A stretch of DNA of 56,786 nucleotides from Deltaproteobacteria bacterium (GTDB lineage: Bacteria; Desulfobacterota; Syntrophia; Syntrophales; UBA5619): the NCBI GenBank assembly GCA_021817825.1, contig JAKAFS010000012.1, positions 1-56,786 on the forward strand, read 5' to 3'. Position 1 is the stretch's first letter, and each line of letters begins with the position of its first letter. The notes beneath the pieces were generated by a model, which was not told the origin of the DNA, ran no database searches, and was given only the letters and a program-made list of their open reading frames with translations. Shown here in pieces: positions 34,756-42,394 of the stretch. The position numbers and the translations under genes are program-made.

Positions 34756-35649
34756 TTGACCGATAGCCGTTCCGGCAACGCCGGCAAGGGCGACTCTCGC
34801 AAGCGCAAAAACGCGGCAGAGGGTCTTTCAGTCTCAGAAACCGCTTCTCGGCGTCCCCGGAACGAGACTGAAGCGGCACCGCTGCGTCTGCGCTATTGGG
34901 GCAGTCGCCTAACCGAGGTTGCGCCGGACCAGGTGCCTGACCTCTCGCAAATCATCATTGAGCTGCCCCTGTCGGAGGTGCGCCGATTCCTGCCAAGGCG
35001 ACTCATGGTGGATCTGTATCAACTCTTTCGCAGATTTGTCGAGGGCACAGACGGACCCTCGTTCCCTTGTCGCTTGGCCGATCTCCGGCAAGACCGCGGC
35101 CTGCTCGCAGCCCTGCGGGCCCAGCTGCCCATGATCGATAACCTCATCACCCTGATCACCGACCCACCGGCGATCCTCATGGACGAGCGGCAGGGGCTTT
35201 GCTTTTTCAAGGGATTTTCCCTCCCTCTTCGCCCCCTTTCTTTCCGTTATCTCTTCCTACTGGCCCAATCGCCGGGGGAATTCGTGAAGCGCGCTGCGAT
35301 CTATGCTCAGCTCTGGCCCGGAGAAATGAACTTCGCGGGCACGGACAAGCCCTATGAACAGCAGATAACGGACCACAAATACCATCTGACTGCCGAGATC
35401 AGAAAGGGGATGGCAGGCCGTCTGACCCTGAAGAAAGGTGAGATCGAAGGGATGATCAGCACCCGGTACGCACAGGGCTATCGGTTGAACCTCCCCTCCG
35501 AGGAAGTTCTGGTCTTTACCAGGAAAGACCTCCTGATCTTCGCCTTTCTCTTTTTGTTACGGAAGTGGTTCGATGGCTTTACTGGTTGGTTGCCCTTCTG
35601 GCGGTGTCTGGGAAGTTTCGGGGTATGGCCTGGCCAGCCTTCCTTGTAA
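34756..35649 (+). CDS. Protein with C-terminal OmpR/PhoB-like winged helix
   Basis: 297 aa if it starts at the TTG at 34756; there is no ATG near the 5' end and a TGA precedes at 34747. The first ~35 residues are low-complexity. The C-terminal part, LSFRYLFLLAQSPGEFVKRA, LWPGEMNF, QITDHKYHLTAEIRKGM and ISTRYAQGYRLNL (~residues 155-240), matches the trans_reg_C winged helix, with no receiver domain in front. The last ~45 residues are aromatic-rich. Probably a DNA-binding regulator of the neighbouring mobile element; start and completeness are doubtful. Confidence 0.5.
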   Translation: MTDSRSGNAGKGDSRKRKNAAEGLSVSETASRRPRNETEAAPLRLRYWGSRLTEVAPDQVPDLSQIIIELPLSEVRRFLPRRLMVDLYQLFRRFVEGTDGPSFPCRLADLRQDRGLLAALRAQLPMIDNLITLITDPPAILMDERQGLCFFKGFSLPLRPLSFRYLFLLAQSPGEFVKRAAIYAQLWPGEMNFAGTDKPYEQQITDHKYHLTAEIRKGMAGRLTLKKGEIEGMISTRYAQGYRLNLPSEEVLVFTRKDLLIFAFLFLLRKWFDGFTGWLPFWRCLGSFGVWPGQPSL

Positions 35650-35721
35650 AGAAGTTCTTCAAATCTTGCTCCCTGTTTTTTCAAGCACCGAACATCCGGT
35701 TTAAAAAAAAAGATAAGAGGG

Positions 35722-35811
35722 TTGCGACAGAATCTTAGCATCGTCTATGGGCTGCTGCTGGCGGGACTGATCGGCCTGGCCGCTCTCATTCTGCTGGCGA
35801 AGGTCCCCTGA
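35722..35811 (+). CDS. Possible 29-aa membrane peptide
   Basis: A TTG-started frame giving a short basic head and one clear hydrophobic helix, IVYGLLLAGLIGLAALILLA, then KVP and a stop followed by a T-run. The only RBS-like sequence (AAGAGGG) abuts the TTG, too close for normal use. It may be the tail of a decayed membrane protein instead. Confidence 0.25.
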   Translation: MRQNLSIVYGLLLAGLIGLAALILLAKVP

Positions 35812-35863
35812 TTTTTTCCTAGACGCATTTATCTGATTTATAAATTATCAATAGGTTAGACGC

Positions 35864-35913
35864 GAATTCTCGTCGAAAAGCGTCTTTCGGGACGTTAAAA
35901 AAACGAGAAATTC
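35864..35913. repeat. Large imperfect inverted repeat
   Basis: GAATTCTCGT (35864-35873) and ACGAGAAATTC (35903-35913) pair with one bulged base; between them CGTC-6 nt-GACG forms a smaller hairpin. Could be a cruciform, an operator or a phage-type control site ahead of the replication gene. Confidence 0.5.
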
Positions 35914-36059
35914 GGCGAGACATTTTTTTTCATACTGTGCCATCCCTAAGCAAACCCTTTTGACCATGCCCCAGCAAAGGTCCATTTGAGAGAGCTGCTG
36001 CGCTGGCCCCGCGGGGCGCAGGCATTTTGCCTGGTCAAGGGTTTGATGAGGGAGCGGTG

Positions 36060-36965
36060 ATGGCGCGATCCCGGATCCTCAAGCCCGAATTCTGGAGCGA
36101 CGAGAAATTGGCCCAGGTCGCTCGCGAGGCACGGCTGTCCTTTGCGGGGCTCTGGACTTGTTCCGACGACTACGGTGTCACCAAAGGGCACCCTGCCTGG
36201 CTCAAATCGCAGATCTTTCCCTACGACACGGACCTCACCCTGACTCAGTTCCAGCAGTGGCTCGCCGACCTGGAGCGGATCGGCGTCATCGAGCCCTTTA
36301 CGGCGGACGGCGAAGCCTTCTTCTACATCCGAAACTTTTCCGAACACCAGAAGGTGGACCGGCCGAGCAAGATGCGCAACCCGCCCTGTCCTCGCCACAT
36401 CCTCGCGAGGGTGTCGCGAGTGTCTCGCGAGCCCATCGCCACAGACTCGCGAGAGTGCAGCGATGAAACAGAAACAGAAACTGAAACCGAAACAGAAATA
36501 TTAACTACTACTGCGGCGGCCGATGACGATCGACCGCCGCTGGAGGAGCGGGAGCAGGAACAGCAGGATTTGCAGAAAGTGCGCACGGAACCTTCGGCTG
36601 ATTCCGGCCCGTCTGCTCCTGACGCTGGTCGCCGCCAGCATAAACCTGCGGCGCGGGTATCGAGTCCCGCACGAAAGGGAATTGCCTTTGATTACGCCGC
36701 CGGCCGTTTCGATCAGGTGCCCCCGGAGCTGGTCGAGCAATGGCAGCAGGCCTACCCAGCGGTCGATGTGCTCTCAGAACTGCGCCGCATGGAGGCCTGG
36801 GCATCGGCAAACCCGGTGAACCGGAAATCGAACTGGCAGCGGTTCATCGTCAACTGGCTGACCCGTGCCCAGGACCGGGCCGGCCGCGGCGGGCCCCGGG
36901 GTGGGCCAGCCACGGCGGAAGGGGATCTGGAGCGATGGTTGAAAAAGTCTTCCACGACTTCGTGA
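36060..36965 (+). CDS. Phage-type replication initiator (replisome organiser-like)
   Basis: 301 aa. The N-terminal ~100 residues (SRILKPEFWSDEKLAQVARE, RLSFAGLWTCSDDYG, FPYDTDLT, ADLERIGVIEPF, FFYIRNFSEHQKVDRPS) match the winged-helix N-domain of phage replisome organisers and primosomal DnaD/O-like initiators. The middle is low-complexity and contains an ETETETETETE tract; the C-terminal ~80 residues (ELVEQWQQAYPAVDVLSELRRMEAWASANP, NWQRFIVNWL) look like the DnaB- or loader-contacting domain. The DNA encoding the middle contains phased 11-bp repeats and an A-rich tract (see 36392-36515), as in lambda O. Start ATG at 36060 with GAGGGAG; a start 33 bases earlier is less likely. Confidence 0.8.
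   Translation: MARSRILKPEFWSDEKLAQVAREARLSFAGLWTCSDDYGVTKGHPAWLKSQIFPYDTDLTLTQFQQWLADLERIGVIEPFTADGEAFFYIRNFSEHQKVDRPSKMRNPPCPRHILARVSRVSREPIATDSRECSDETETETETETEILTTTAAADDDRPPLEEREQEQQDLQKVRTEPSADSGPSAPDAGRRQHKPAARVSSPARKGIAFDYAAGRFDQVPPELVEQWQQAYPAVDVLSELRRMEAWASANPVNRKSNWQRFIVNWLTRAQDRAGRGGPRGGPATAEGDLERWLKKSSTTS
36392..36515. other. Candidate replication origin: 11-bp iterons plus A-rich tract
   Basis: Six consecutive 11-bp units begin with TCGC(G/C)A at 36392, 36403, 36414, 36425, 36436 and 36447; four contain the perfect palindrome TCGCGA and two are TCGCCA variants. The 11-bp period places each site on the same DNA face and is not a multiple of three, so it cannot come from a protein repeat. 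Directly after, six GAAACA-like hexamers (36465-36500) and ATTAACTACTACT form the only A/T-rich patch of the gene, a possible unwinding element. This copies the plan of the lambda origin inside gene O. Confidence 0.65.
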
Positions 36966-37381
36966 AGGGGCTTTGCTTCTACTACGAGCGCCGGGATCCC
37001 CGGGAGGAGGCCCTCGACCTCTGGTTCCAGGCGGTGAAACACCTTCCCGATGAGCCCATGGACTGGATCAGCGAGCAGATCCGAGGTCGCTACGAGACGT
37101 TCCCCAAGAATCTGCCCCTGGTCATGCGCGAACTCTGGCAGCAGTGGCTGGAGGACCATCCCCAGCGCCGAAGCCACAGAAAGACCGAGGAGCCCTGCCT
37201 GGACTGCGACGACACCGGCCTGATCAGCCTCTTCCGGAAGGGCAGCAGCTACCTTTTCCGCTGCGGGAAGTGCAAGCGGTCGAACTTGAACGGCGTGCCG
37301 ATGGCCTATCTTGCCGACCTGGAGGCCCGGGGCTATTCGCTGACCAGACAGGCGCGGACAGGAGGGCAGGGCCATGGCTGA
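36935..37381 (+). CDS. Phage-like protein with C-terminal zinc-binding Cys4
   Basis: 148 aa. The N-terminal half (FHDFVKGLCFYYERRDPREEALDLWFQAVKHL and FPKNLPLVMRELWQQWLEDHP) is helical; the C-terminal part has CLDCDDTG and, after RKGSSYLFR, CGKC, a treble-clef or zinc-ribbon of the DnaJ-like CxxCxxTG type. Its place directly after the initiator suggests a helicase-loader or replication accessory role; this is inference. The ATG overlaps the initiator's 3' end by 31 bases. Confidence 0.7.
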   Translation: MVEKVFHDFVKGLCFYYERRDPREEALDLWFQAVKHLPDEPMDWISEQIRGRYETFPKNLPLVMRELWQQWLEDHPQRRSHRKTEEPCLDCDDTGLISLFRKGSSYLFRCGKCKRSNLNGVPMAYLADLEARGYSLTRQARTGGQGHG

Positions 37382-37814
37382 GCAGCTCGTTAGAAAGGGG
37401 GCAATGGCGAGGCAGGAGCCCGAACTTGACGGGGGCCATCCCATGCGGCCCTCTGCCTGTGCGCTTTTCGAAAGCTGCCAGGCGCCGCTCTGCCCCCTGG
37501 ACCAGTCGAGCCTCAAGGGGGTCTGGTACGCCGACGAGGAAATCTGCCGCGCCAGGTCCTATGCCGGCCTTGCCTGGATCAGGGGCCAGCGGAAGATCGG
37601 CCGGGTCGGTGCCAGGGGGTATTTCACCCTGGAGATGCTGCAGCGGAACTGCATCGTCAAGCGGGGGATCGCGGGCCTCGATTCTGATGCACAGGAAGAG
37701 CCGCAGCTCCGGCGATGGCTTGCCGACCATCCGGCACGAAGGGGTATGTCGGAGGAAAAGAAGGCGGCGCTCCGGCAGCGGGCCCAGGCGGGGCGGTTCT
37801 GGGAGAGGCGGTGA
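37374..37814 (+). CDS. Cysteine-rich phage-associated protein of unknown function
   Basis: 146 aa. Central cysteine set CALFESCQAPLCPLD and WYADEEICRARSY (Cys spacing C-x6-C-x4-C, then ~22 residues to the fourth) probably binds zinc or an Fe-S cluster. The C-terminus is basic and helical. Similar proteins appear beside replication genes in prophage-like elements, as far as I recall; the function is unknown. It overlaps the preceding gene by 8 bases; GGAGGGCAGGGCC precedes the ATG. Confidence 0.65.
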   Translation: MAEQLVRKGAMARQEPELDGGHPMRPSACALFESCQAPLCPLDQSSLKGVWYADEEICRARSYAGLAWIRGQRKIGRVGARGYFTLEMLQRNCIVKRGIAGLDSDAQEEPQLRRWLADHPARRGMSEEKKAALRQRAQAGRFWERR

Positions 37815-38000
37815 ACGAGGGGCGATGTTCGGTCGGGTCCGGGTGCCATCCCGGCCCCATTTTTCAAGCCGCTCCATTGCCTTGGCCGAAAGGTATAGGG
37901 AGGCCCCAGAGCCTTGGTTTACGGGTCTGAAAATTTTCGGACGGGTGTTCCTTCGTCCCGGAGCCCGCGCCGACATGACACAAGGGCCAGGACAGAGGAG

Positions 38001-38213
38001 ATGACAGCCTGGATCCAGAGGCAGAAAACAGCGTTGACCACGAAGCAGTATTACCGGGTCGGTGAGCTGGCAGTTCGTTTTGATATTTCTCCCCAGACGA
38101 TCTACCGGATGATCGACCTGGGGGAGTTGAAGGCGGTCCGCCTCCGGGGCTGCCTGCGGGTGTCAACCGAGGAACTCCGTCGTTACGAGAAACGGCGACA
38201 GACCGATGGGTAG
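38001..38213 (+). CDS. Excisionase-like helix-turn-helix protein
   Basis: 70 aa. YYRVGELAVRFDISPQTIYRMIDLGELKAVRLRG, then LRVSTEELRRYEKR is a MerR-like HTH_17 fold of the DNA-binding excisionase type. Such proteins act as recombination directionality factors or element regulators. The ATG at 38001 is preferred over 37914 because the extra N-terminal residues look like noise, though AGAGGAG lies unusually close to it. Confidence 0.75.
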   Translation: MTAWIQRQKTALTTKQYYRVGELAVRFDISPQTIYRMIDLGELKAVRLRGCLRVSTEELRRYEKRRQTDG

Positions 38214-38221
38214 GCGAAATT

Positions 38222-38587
38222 ATGGAACCATGCGCTGCCACTGAAAACCGCTATTGGGACATCCGGGATCTGTCTCATTACCTGAAGGTTAAGATCAAGA
38301 CCCTCTATGCCCTGGTGCCGGTGATTCCCCATTATCGCGTCGGGAAGCTCATTCGGTTTAGGAAAGAGGAGATCGACACCTGGATGGAACACAAGCGCGG
38401 TATCGTTTGTGAGCAAGGCCGCAAATCGGAAAATCATCGGGTGAGGGGCATCGGCAAGGGTAACCCGGATATTGACCGGCTGATCAGAAAGGCAATTGAC
38501 CAAACCAAAGGCGAGACCTATAATCTGATCACGGGAAATCAGACCGGATCGAGGGACCCTAAAGGAGATCGACATGGGTCTATATAA
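38222..38587 (+). CDS. Second excisionase-like HTH_17 protein
   Basis: 121 aa. YWDIRDLSHYLKVKIKTLYALVPVIPHYRVGKLIRFRKEEIDTWMEHKR in two parts is a typical HTH_17/Xis domain (residues ~11-58), followed by a basic tail. It starts 8 bases after the first HTH gene and its end overlaps the integrase start by 14 bases, so all three are co-translated. The pair may be Xis plus a control protein. Confidence 0.78.
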   Translation: MEPCAATENRYWDIRDLSHYLKVKIKTLYALVPVIPHYRVGKLIRFRKEEIDTWMEHKRGIVCEQGRKSENHRVRGIGKGNPDIDRLIRKAIDQTKGETYNLITGNQTGSRDPKGDRHGSI

Positions 38588-39668
38588 ACGAGGAGCGGTC
38601 TGGTGGATGAGTTTTTCTCATCGTGGCGGGCAAATCCGGCGGTCCACCGAGACGGCGGATAAAAAGCTCGCCATCAGGATCTTTGACAAATTGAAAGGCG
38701 AAATCGCGGAAGGAAAGTGGTTTGCAGACTTGGAAGGCGAACGGATCACCTTCCATGAGCTGATGGACAAATATATGACCGACTATTCGTCAATCAGCAA
38801 GTCCCGCGCATCGCACGAACGGGACAAGGGGCTCCTCAAGCATCTGGAGCCGGTTTTCGGCGAGATGCTCCTGACGGAGATTACGGCCCGCCAGATTGCC
38901 GATTATAAGGTCATGCGCCGGCAGGAAGGCGCTGCCCCGCGAACCGTGAACTATGAACTGTCCCTGATGGGCCATGCCTTCAACATGGCGCTGTGCGAGT
39001 GGGAATGGGTGCGGGAAAACCCGGTTCGCAAGGTCCGCAAGGAGAAGGTCCGCAACACGATTGAACGTTGGCTGACCTTGGACGAGGAGGAAAAGCTGGT
39101 CGCCGCCTCTCCGAAATGGCTTCAGGAGATCATCGTCTTTGCGATCCAGACGGGGTTTAGGGAAAGCGAGATTCTCGGCTTGACCTGGAAGCAGGTGGAC
39201 CTGAATCGGCGCACCATCACCATTTACGAGCAGAAGAACGGCGGCATCGACACCCTGCCGGTCAGCCAGAGGGCCCTGGGGATCTTGCTCCATAAACACG
39301 AAGAGCGGCAGGGACAAAACCAGTGGGTCTTCCCCAGCCAATGCGGGACGAAGCTTTGCCAGCACAACCTGATCCGGGCCTTCCATGAGGCGATCAAGCG
39401 AGCGAGGATCGATAAGCTGCGCTTCCACGATCTGCGGCACACCTTCGCCACGCGGCTGGTGCAAAATGGCGTCGATCTGTATAGCGTGCAGAAGTTGGGC
39501 CGCTGGAAGACCACGGCCATGATCACCCGTTATGCCCACCACTATCCCGAGAGTTTGCGCCCTGGGATTGAAACAATGGACGGAGTGGGGGGCGGATTTA
39601 TCACAAATTTATCACATGTGATAAAAAATAAGGGGTCACAGCCGCGGTTGCGGCTTGTAACCCCTTGA
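38574..39668 (+). CDS. int: Tyrosine recombinase / integrase
   Basis: 364 aa. N-terminal SAM-like core-binding domain (FHELMDKYMTDYSSISKS), then the catalytic domain: Arg in TGFRESEILGLTW, Lys region QKNGGIDTLPVS, HDLRHTFATRLV (H-x-x-R), LGRWKT (Trp in the second His position) and nucleophile Tyr in ITRYAHH. All catalytic residues are present. AAAGGAG precedes the ATG. The stop (39666-39668) lies five bases from the tRNA-Phe 3' end, the usual place of an integrase next to its attL/attR. The final codons overlap the tRNA terminator hairpin. Confidence 0.95.
   Translation: MGLYKRGAVWWMSFSHRGGQIRRSTETADKKLAIRIFDKLKGEIAEGKWFADLEGERITFHELMDKYMTDYSSISKSRASHERDKGLLKHLEPVFGEMLLTEITARQIADYKVMRRQEGAAPRTVNYELSLMGHAFNMALCEWEWVRENPVRKVRKEKVRNTIERWLTLDEEEKLVAASPKWLQEIIVFAIQTGFRESEILGLTWKQVDLNRRTITIYEQKNGGIDTLPVSQRALGILLHKHEERQGQNQWVFPSQCGTKLCQHNLIRAFHEAIKRARIDKLRFHDLRHTFATRLVQNGVDLYSVQKLGRWKTTAMITRYAHHYPESLRPGIETMDGVGGGFITNLSHVIKNKGSQPRLRLVTP
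39608..39625. repeat. Perfect 18-bp palindrome in the integrase 3' end
   Basis: TTTATCACATGTGATAAA; a further TTTATCACA lies at 39597-39605. Two direct and one inverted TTTATCACA in 30 bases, at the element edge, look like arm-type binding sites for Int or Xis, or an operator. Confidence 0.6.
39630..39666 (-). terminator. Rho-independent terminator of tRNA-Phe (minus strand)
   Basis: Arms AAGGGGT/ACCCCTT, ACA/TGT and GCCGC/GCGGC around a GGTT loop. Read on the minus strand the hairpin is followed by TTATTTTTTAT, so it ends the tRNA transcript, while lying inside the last codons of the integrase gene on the other strand. Confidence 0.75.
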
Positions 39669-39673
39669 TTTCA

Positions 39674-39749
<76 letters not shown>

Positions 39750-39786
39750 TCATTGCAGCAATATTGACGCTGAAACGATGTGCACA

Positions 39787-39813
39787 TCTATAAAATATGC
39801 CCCCCTTTGTCAA
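39787..39813 (-). promoter_or_regulatory. Candidate promoter of tRNA-Phe
   Basis: On the minus strand, TTGACA (39813-39808) and TATAGA (39792-39787) with a 15-base spacer, about 38 bases ahead of the tRNA 5' end. Confidence 0.5.
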
Positions 39814-39842
39814 GGCCTTTTTCTGGCAGGGAGGGGCCTTCG

Positions 39843-40496
39843 TTATCGGGGCAGGAGGTCGGCTTGGTTTTTCGCCCCATCGGCCGGTTCGGCTTCCTGG
39901 CCGGGAAGGTCGGGCGGTGCGGCGCCGGACTCTGCGCTTTCTCCTGGGTTGGCCATCGTCATGGCGGCCGGCGCGGCCATTGACGGGGCCGGCGGCCCCG
40001 CGGGGCTCTCCGGCGGCGCTGCGGCGGCGTACCCGTTTTTAGTCCGGACCACGAGGGTCGCCGCGAGCTTGTCGTGCCAGCCCTGCTTCCTTCCGTCGAA
40101 GGCGACCCAGAGGTAGCCGAGGCCCAGGACGAGACCGGAGACGAGGGTGCCCACCCAGCGAAGGAACGCCACGCCGAGGGTCATGGGATCGCCCGAAACC
40201 TGGACGACCCTGAGCCCCAGGAGCCTCTTTCCGGGGGTCCGGCCGAAGCTGCCGTGAAACCAGGTGAAATAGACCATGGCGGTGATGAGCGTGAACGCCG
40301 TATAGAGGGGCATGAGGCGCCCCATGCCTTCCGGAAGGCCGCCCAGGGCGAAGCTCCCCCCGAGGGACACCCGGCCGAGTCCGAGGGCCAGCCGACCGAG
40401 CAGATAGAGCATCAGTGAAATCAGATAGAGAAGGATCTCGTCGATGCACCAGGCCCAAAACCTTCGCCAGAAACCGCCGAACCGCTTATTCGTCAT
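39843..40496 (-). CDS. RDD family membrane protein
   Basis: 217 aa. Begins GGFWRRFWAWCIDEILLYL, a variant of the RDD signature (the Asp is kept), followed by about three to four membrane helices, the GKRLLGLRVV block and a closing DKLAATLVV. The last ~45 residues are Pro/Ala-rich and disordered. RDD proteins are poorly understood; some are Na+/H+ or K+ exchangers. Its start overlaps the rsmE end by 11 bases, placing it in the prmA-rsmE-RDD operon. Confidence 0.88.
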   Translation of the reverse strand: MTNKRFGGFWRRFWAWCIDEILLYLISLMLYLLGRLALGLGRVSLGGSFALGGLPEGMGRLMPLYTAFTLITAMVYFTWFHGSFGRTPGKRLLGLRVVQVSGDPMTLGVAFLRWVGTLVSGLVLGLGYLWVAFDGRKQGWHDKLAATLVVRTKNGYAAAAPPESPAGPPAPSMAAPAAMTMANPGESAESGAAPPDLPGQEAEPADGAKNQADLLPR

Positions 40497-41262
40497 GGGG
40501 CCCTCCCCTGTCGGCGCCGCCGATGGCGCCCCTTTCGTACTGAAGGACGGCCAAGGCCGTCATCGCCGCGGTGTCCACACGGAGGACCCGCTTCCCGAGG
40601 CTGACCGACAGGCAGCCGGCCGCTTTGGCCTGGTCGATCTCCTCTTTCGCGAATCCTCCCTCCGGTCCGATGACCAGCAGGAATTCTCTGGTTTCGTCGT
40701 AAGCCCGATCCCGGAGCGTTTCCCGGATGCCCCGGGCCGACTCCTCCTCCCAGAAGGCGAGGCTCAGTCCTCCAGGGGGGGCAAAGCCGAGCGCGTCGGG
40801 CAAGGAGGTGACCTCCTCGATGACCGGCAGATCGGACCGGCCGCACTGGCGGCAGGCCTCGACGGCCACCTTCTGCCAGCGCGCCCGTTTCTGCGGCGAT
40901 TTCTCCGCCGTCCAGCGGGGAACCGACCGTTCCGCGAAAAAGGGGATGATGCGTCCGACGCCGAGTTCCACGGCGTGCCGGATGATCGTTTCCAACTTGT
41001 CTGCCTTGGGGATGGCCTGGCAAAGGGTAATGGCGATTCGGTCGGCAGGTACGGTGCGCCGTCCGGTGATCTCCAGGGCGACCCCTTCTGTCGTCCGCCG
41101 GACGAGCGCTTCGTATTCCCAGCTCGTGCCGTTGAAGACCCAAAGGGGCTCTCCATCCTGCAAGCGCAGGACGGTCTTCAGATAGCGCGCCAGTTCATCG
41201 GTGGCCTTGGCCTGATCCCCCGCGGCGAGGGGGCGCGGGAGGTAGATCCGCGGCAGGGTCAC
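40486..41262 (-). CDS. rsmE: 16S rRNA (uracil1498-N3)-methyltransferase
   Basis: 258 aa. The N-terminal PUA-like part (LPRIYLP, HLRVLRLxDG-like region YLKTVLRLQDGEPL) and the SPOUT methyltransferase core, ending in the SAM-binding trefoil knot: LLVIGPEGGFAKEEI and SLGKRVLRVDTAAMTAL. KADKLETIIRHAVELGV is also a family signature. It methylates U1498 of 16S rRNA. The start is a GTG at 41262 overlapping the prmA stop (GTGA), with AAAGGAAG ahead; the ATG at 41301 lies inside prmA and is rejected. Confidence 0.95.
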   Translation of the reverse strand: MTLPRIYLPRPLAAGDQAKATDELARYLKTVLRLQDGEPLWVFNGTSWEYEALVRRTTEGVALEITGRRTVPADRIAITLCQAIPKADKLETIIRHAVELGVGRIIPFFAERSVPRWTAEKSPQKRARWQKVAVEACRQCGRSDLPVIEEVTSLPDALGFAPPGGLSLAFWEEESARGIRETLRDRAYDETREFLLVIGPEGGFAKEEIDQAKAAGCLSVSLGKRVLRVDTAAMTALAVLQYERGAIGGADRGGPHDE

Positions 41263-42227
41263 GACCGGTCTTCCTTTTTCTTCAGGATGTAGCAGAGCCA
41301 TTCCTTTTCGGTGATGAGCCTCTCCAGCGCCAGAGCGTCTCCGGGGAAATGGGCTTCGATGTCCGGAATGTTCTGTTCGATGATCCCCGACATGACCAGG
41401 TAACCGCCGGGGCTGAGCAGACGGGCCAGATGGGTGCGGAGTTTGATGAGGACATTCGAGGTCAGGTTGGCCACGATCAGTTGGAAAGGGTCCGTGAGCG
41501 CGGCAATGTCCTTGGCGGCAATGGTGACCCGGTCTTCGACCTGGTTCACCAGGACGTTTTCCCTGGCGATTGCGGTTGCCTTCGGGTCGATGTCGATGCC
41601 CAGGACCTTTTCGGCGCCGAGCTTTGCGCAGGCAATGCCGAGAATGCCCGTGCCCGTTCCGACATCGAGGACGCGGCTTTTTTCAAAGGACCGGTCTTTG
41701 ACGAAAATGTCTTCAATGGCTTCCAGGCACATCCGCGTGGAGGCATGCTGCCCGGTCCCGAAGGCCATGCCCGGATCGATTTCGATGACGATATCCCGGC
41801 CCGTCGGGGCGAAACGCTCCCAGGTCGGTTTGATGACGATATCGCGGCTGACCCGCAGGGGCTTGAAATACTTCTTCCAGGCCTCGCCCCAGTCGGGATC
41901 GCGGATGACCTCGGTCTTGAAGGTGGGCTTTTCCAGCTCCGGGAAGATCCCGGCAAGGCTGTCGAGGTAGGTAGAAAGCAGGGCGAGGCGCTGTTCCAGC
42001 CGCACGTCGAAGGGGAGGAAGGCCTTGAGCGTCTCGTGGGAGGAGAGCGTCGGAAAATCGCCGGAGGGGAAATCTTCCACCGTGAAGGGCCCCTGGGACT
42101 CCTGAAAGGCCCCCTGGGCGCCGATTTCGGTCACGTAGTTGGTCAGGGCGTCGATAAGCTCCCCGGGGGCGGAAAGCTCGATCTTCAGCCAGTCGCCTTT
42201 CTTCTCTTCTTTCCGGTATTCCGGCAT
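41259..42227 (-). CDS. prmA: Ribosomal protein L11 methyltransferase
   Basis: 322 aa. N-terminal substrate-recognition domain, DPDWGEAWKKYFKP, then a class I SAM methyltransferase: DPGMAFGTGQHASTRMCLE, motif I VLDVGTGTGILGIACAKLG, GIDIDPKA and catalytic LIVANLTSNVL. It trimethylates L11 at several lysines. Head gene of the minus-strand operon prmA-rsmE-RDD. AAAGGGTGAAGG precedes the ATG. Confidence 0.95.
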   Translation of the reverse strand: MPEYRKEEKKGDWLKIELSAPGELIDALTNYVTEIGAQGAFQESQGPFTVEDFPSGDFPTLSSHETLKAFLPFDVRLEQRLALLSTYLDSLAGIFPELEKPTFKTEVIRDPDWGEAWKKYFKPLRVSRDIVIKPTWERFAPTGRDIVIEIDPGMAFGTGQHASTRMCLEAIEDIFVKDRSFEKSRVLDVGTGTGILGIACAKLGAEKVLGIDIDPKATAIARENVLVNQVEDRVTIAAKDIAALTDPFQLIVANLTSNVLIKLRTHLARLLSPGGYLVMSGIIEQNIPDIEAHFPGDALALERLITEKEWLCYILKKKEDRS

Positions 42228-42394
42228 GATCCTTCACCCTTTCCGATCTTTTCGTGACCACACCTATACCTTTTTTACGAGCTGTTTTCAAGCGGCTTGA
42301 ATTTTGACGCCCTTCGTGATAGCGTCGAGACGCCTTCCGGAGGTTGATTTTCCCTGAGAACTCCGCGCCAAGGTAAAGTCAGAAAGGAGCGGCG

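Larger units (their letters stand above)
35650..36059. other. Control region ahead of the replication module
   Basis: About 410 bases, more AT-rich than its surroundings. It holds a possible 29-aa membrane peptide (35722-35811), a T-run after it, an imperfect large inverted repeat (35864-35913), a perfect 12-bp palindrome GCCCCGCGGGGC (36006-36017) and a small hairpin CAGGC-5 nt-GCCTG just beyond it. Probably carries the promoter(s) of the replication genes. Confidence 0.5.

Noticed and set aside
34502..34879. Minus-strand 125-codon frame that looks partly protein-like.
   Set aside because: Overlaps the start of the wHTH gene, has no clear RBS and no recognised family; noted as possible decay only.
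36465..36500. GAAACA hexamer tract as a phase-variable repeat.
   Set aside because: Units are in frame (6 bp) and imperfect, so slippage would not switch the gene; an origin role fits better.
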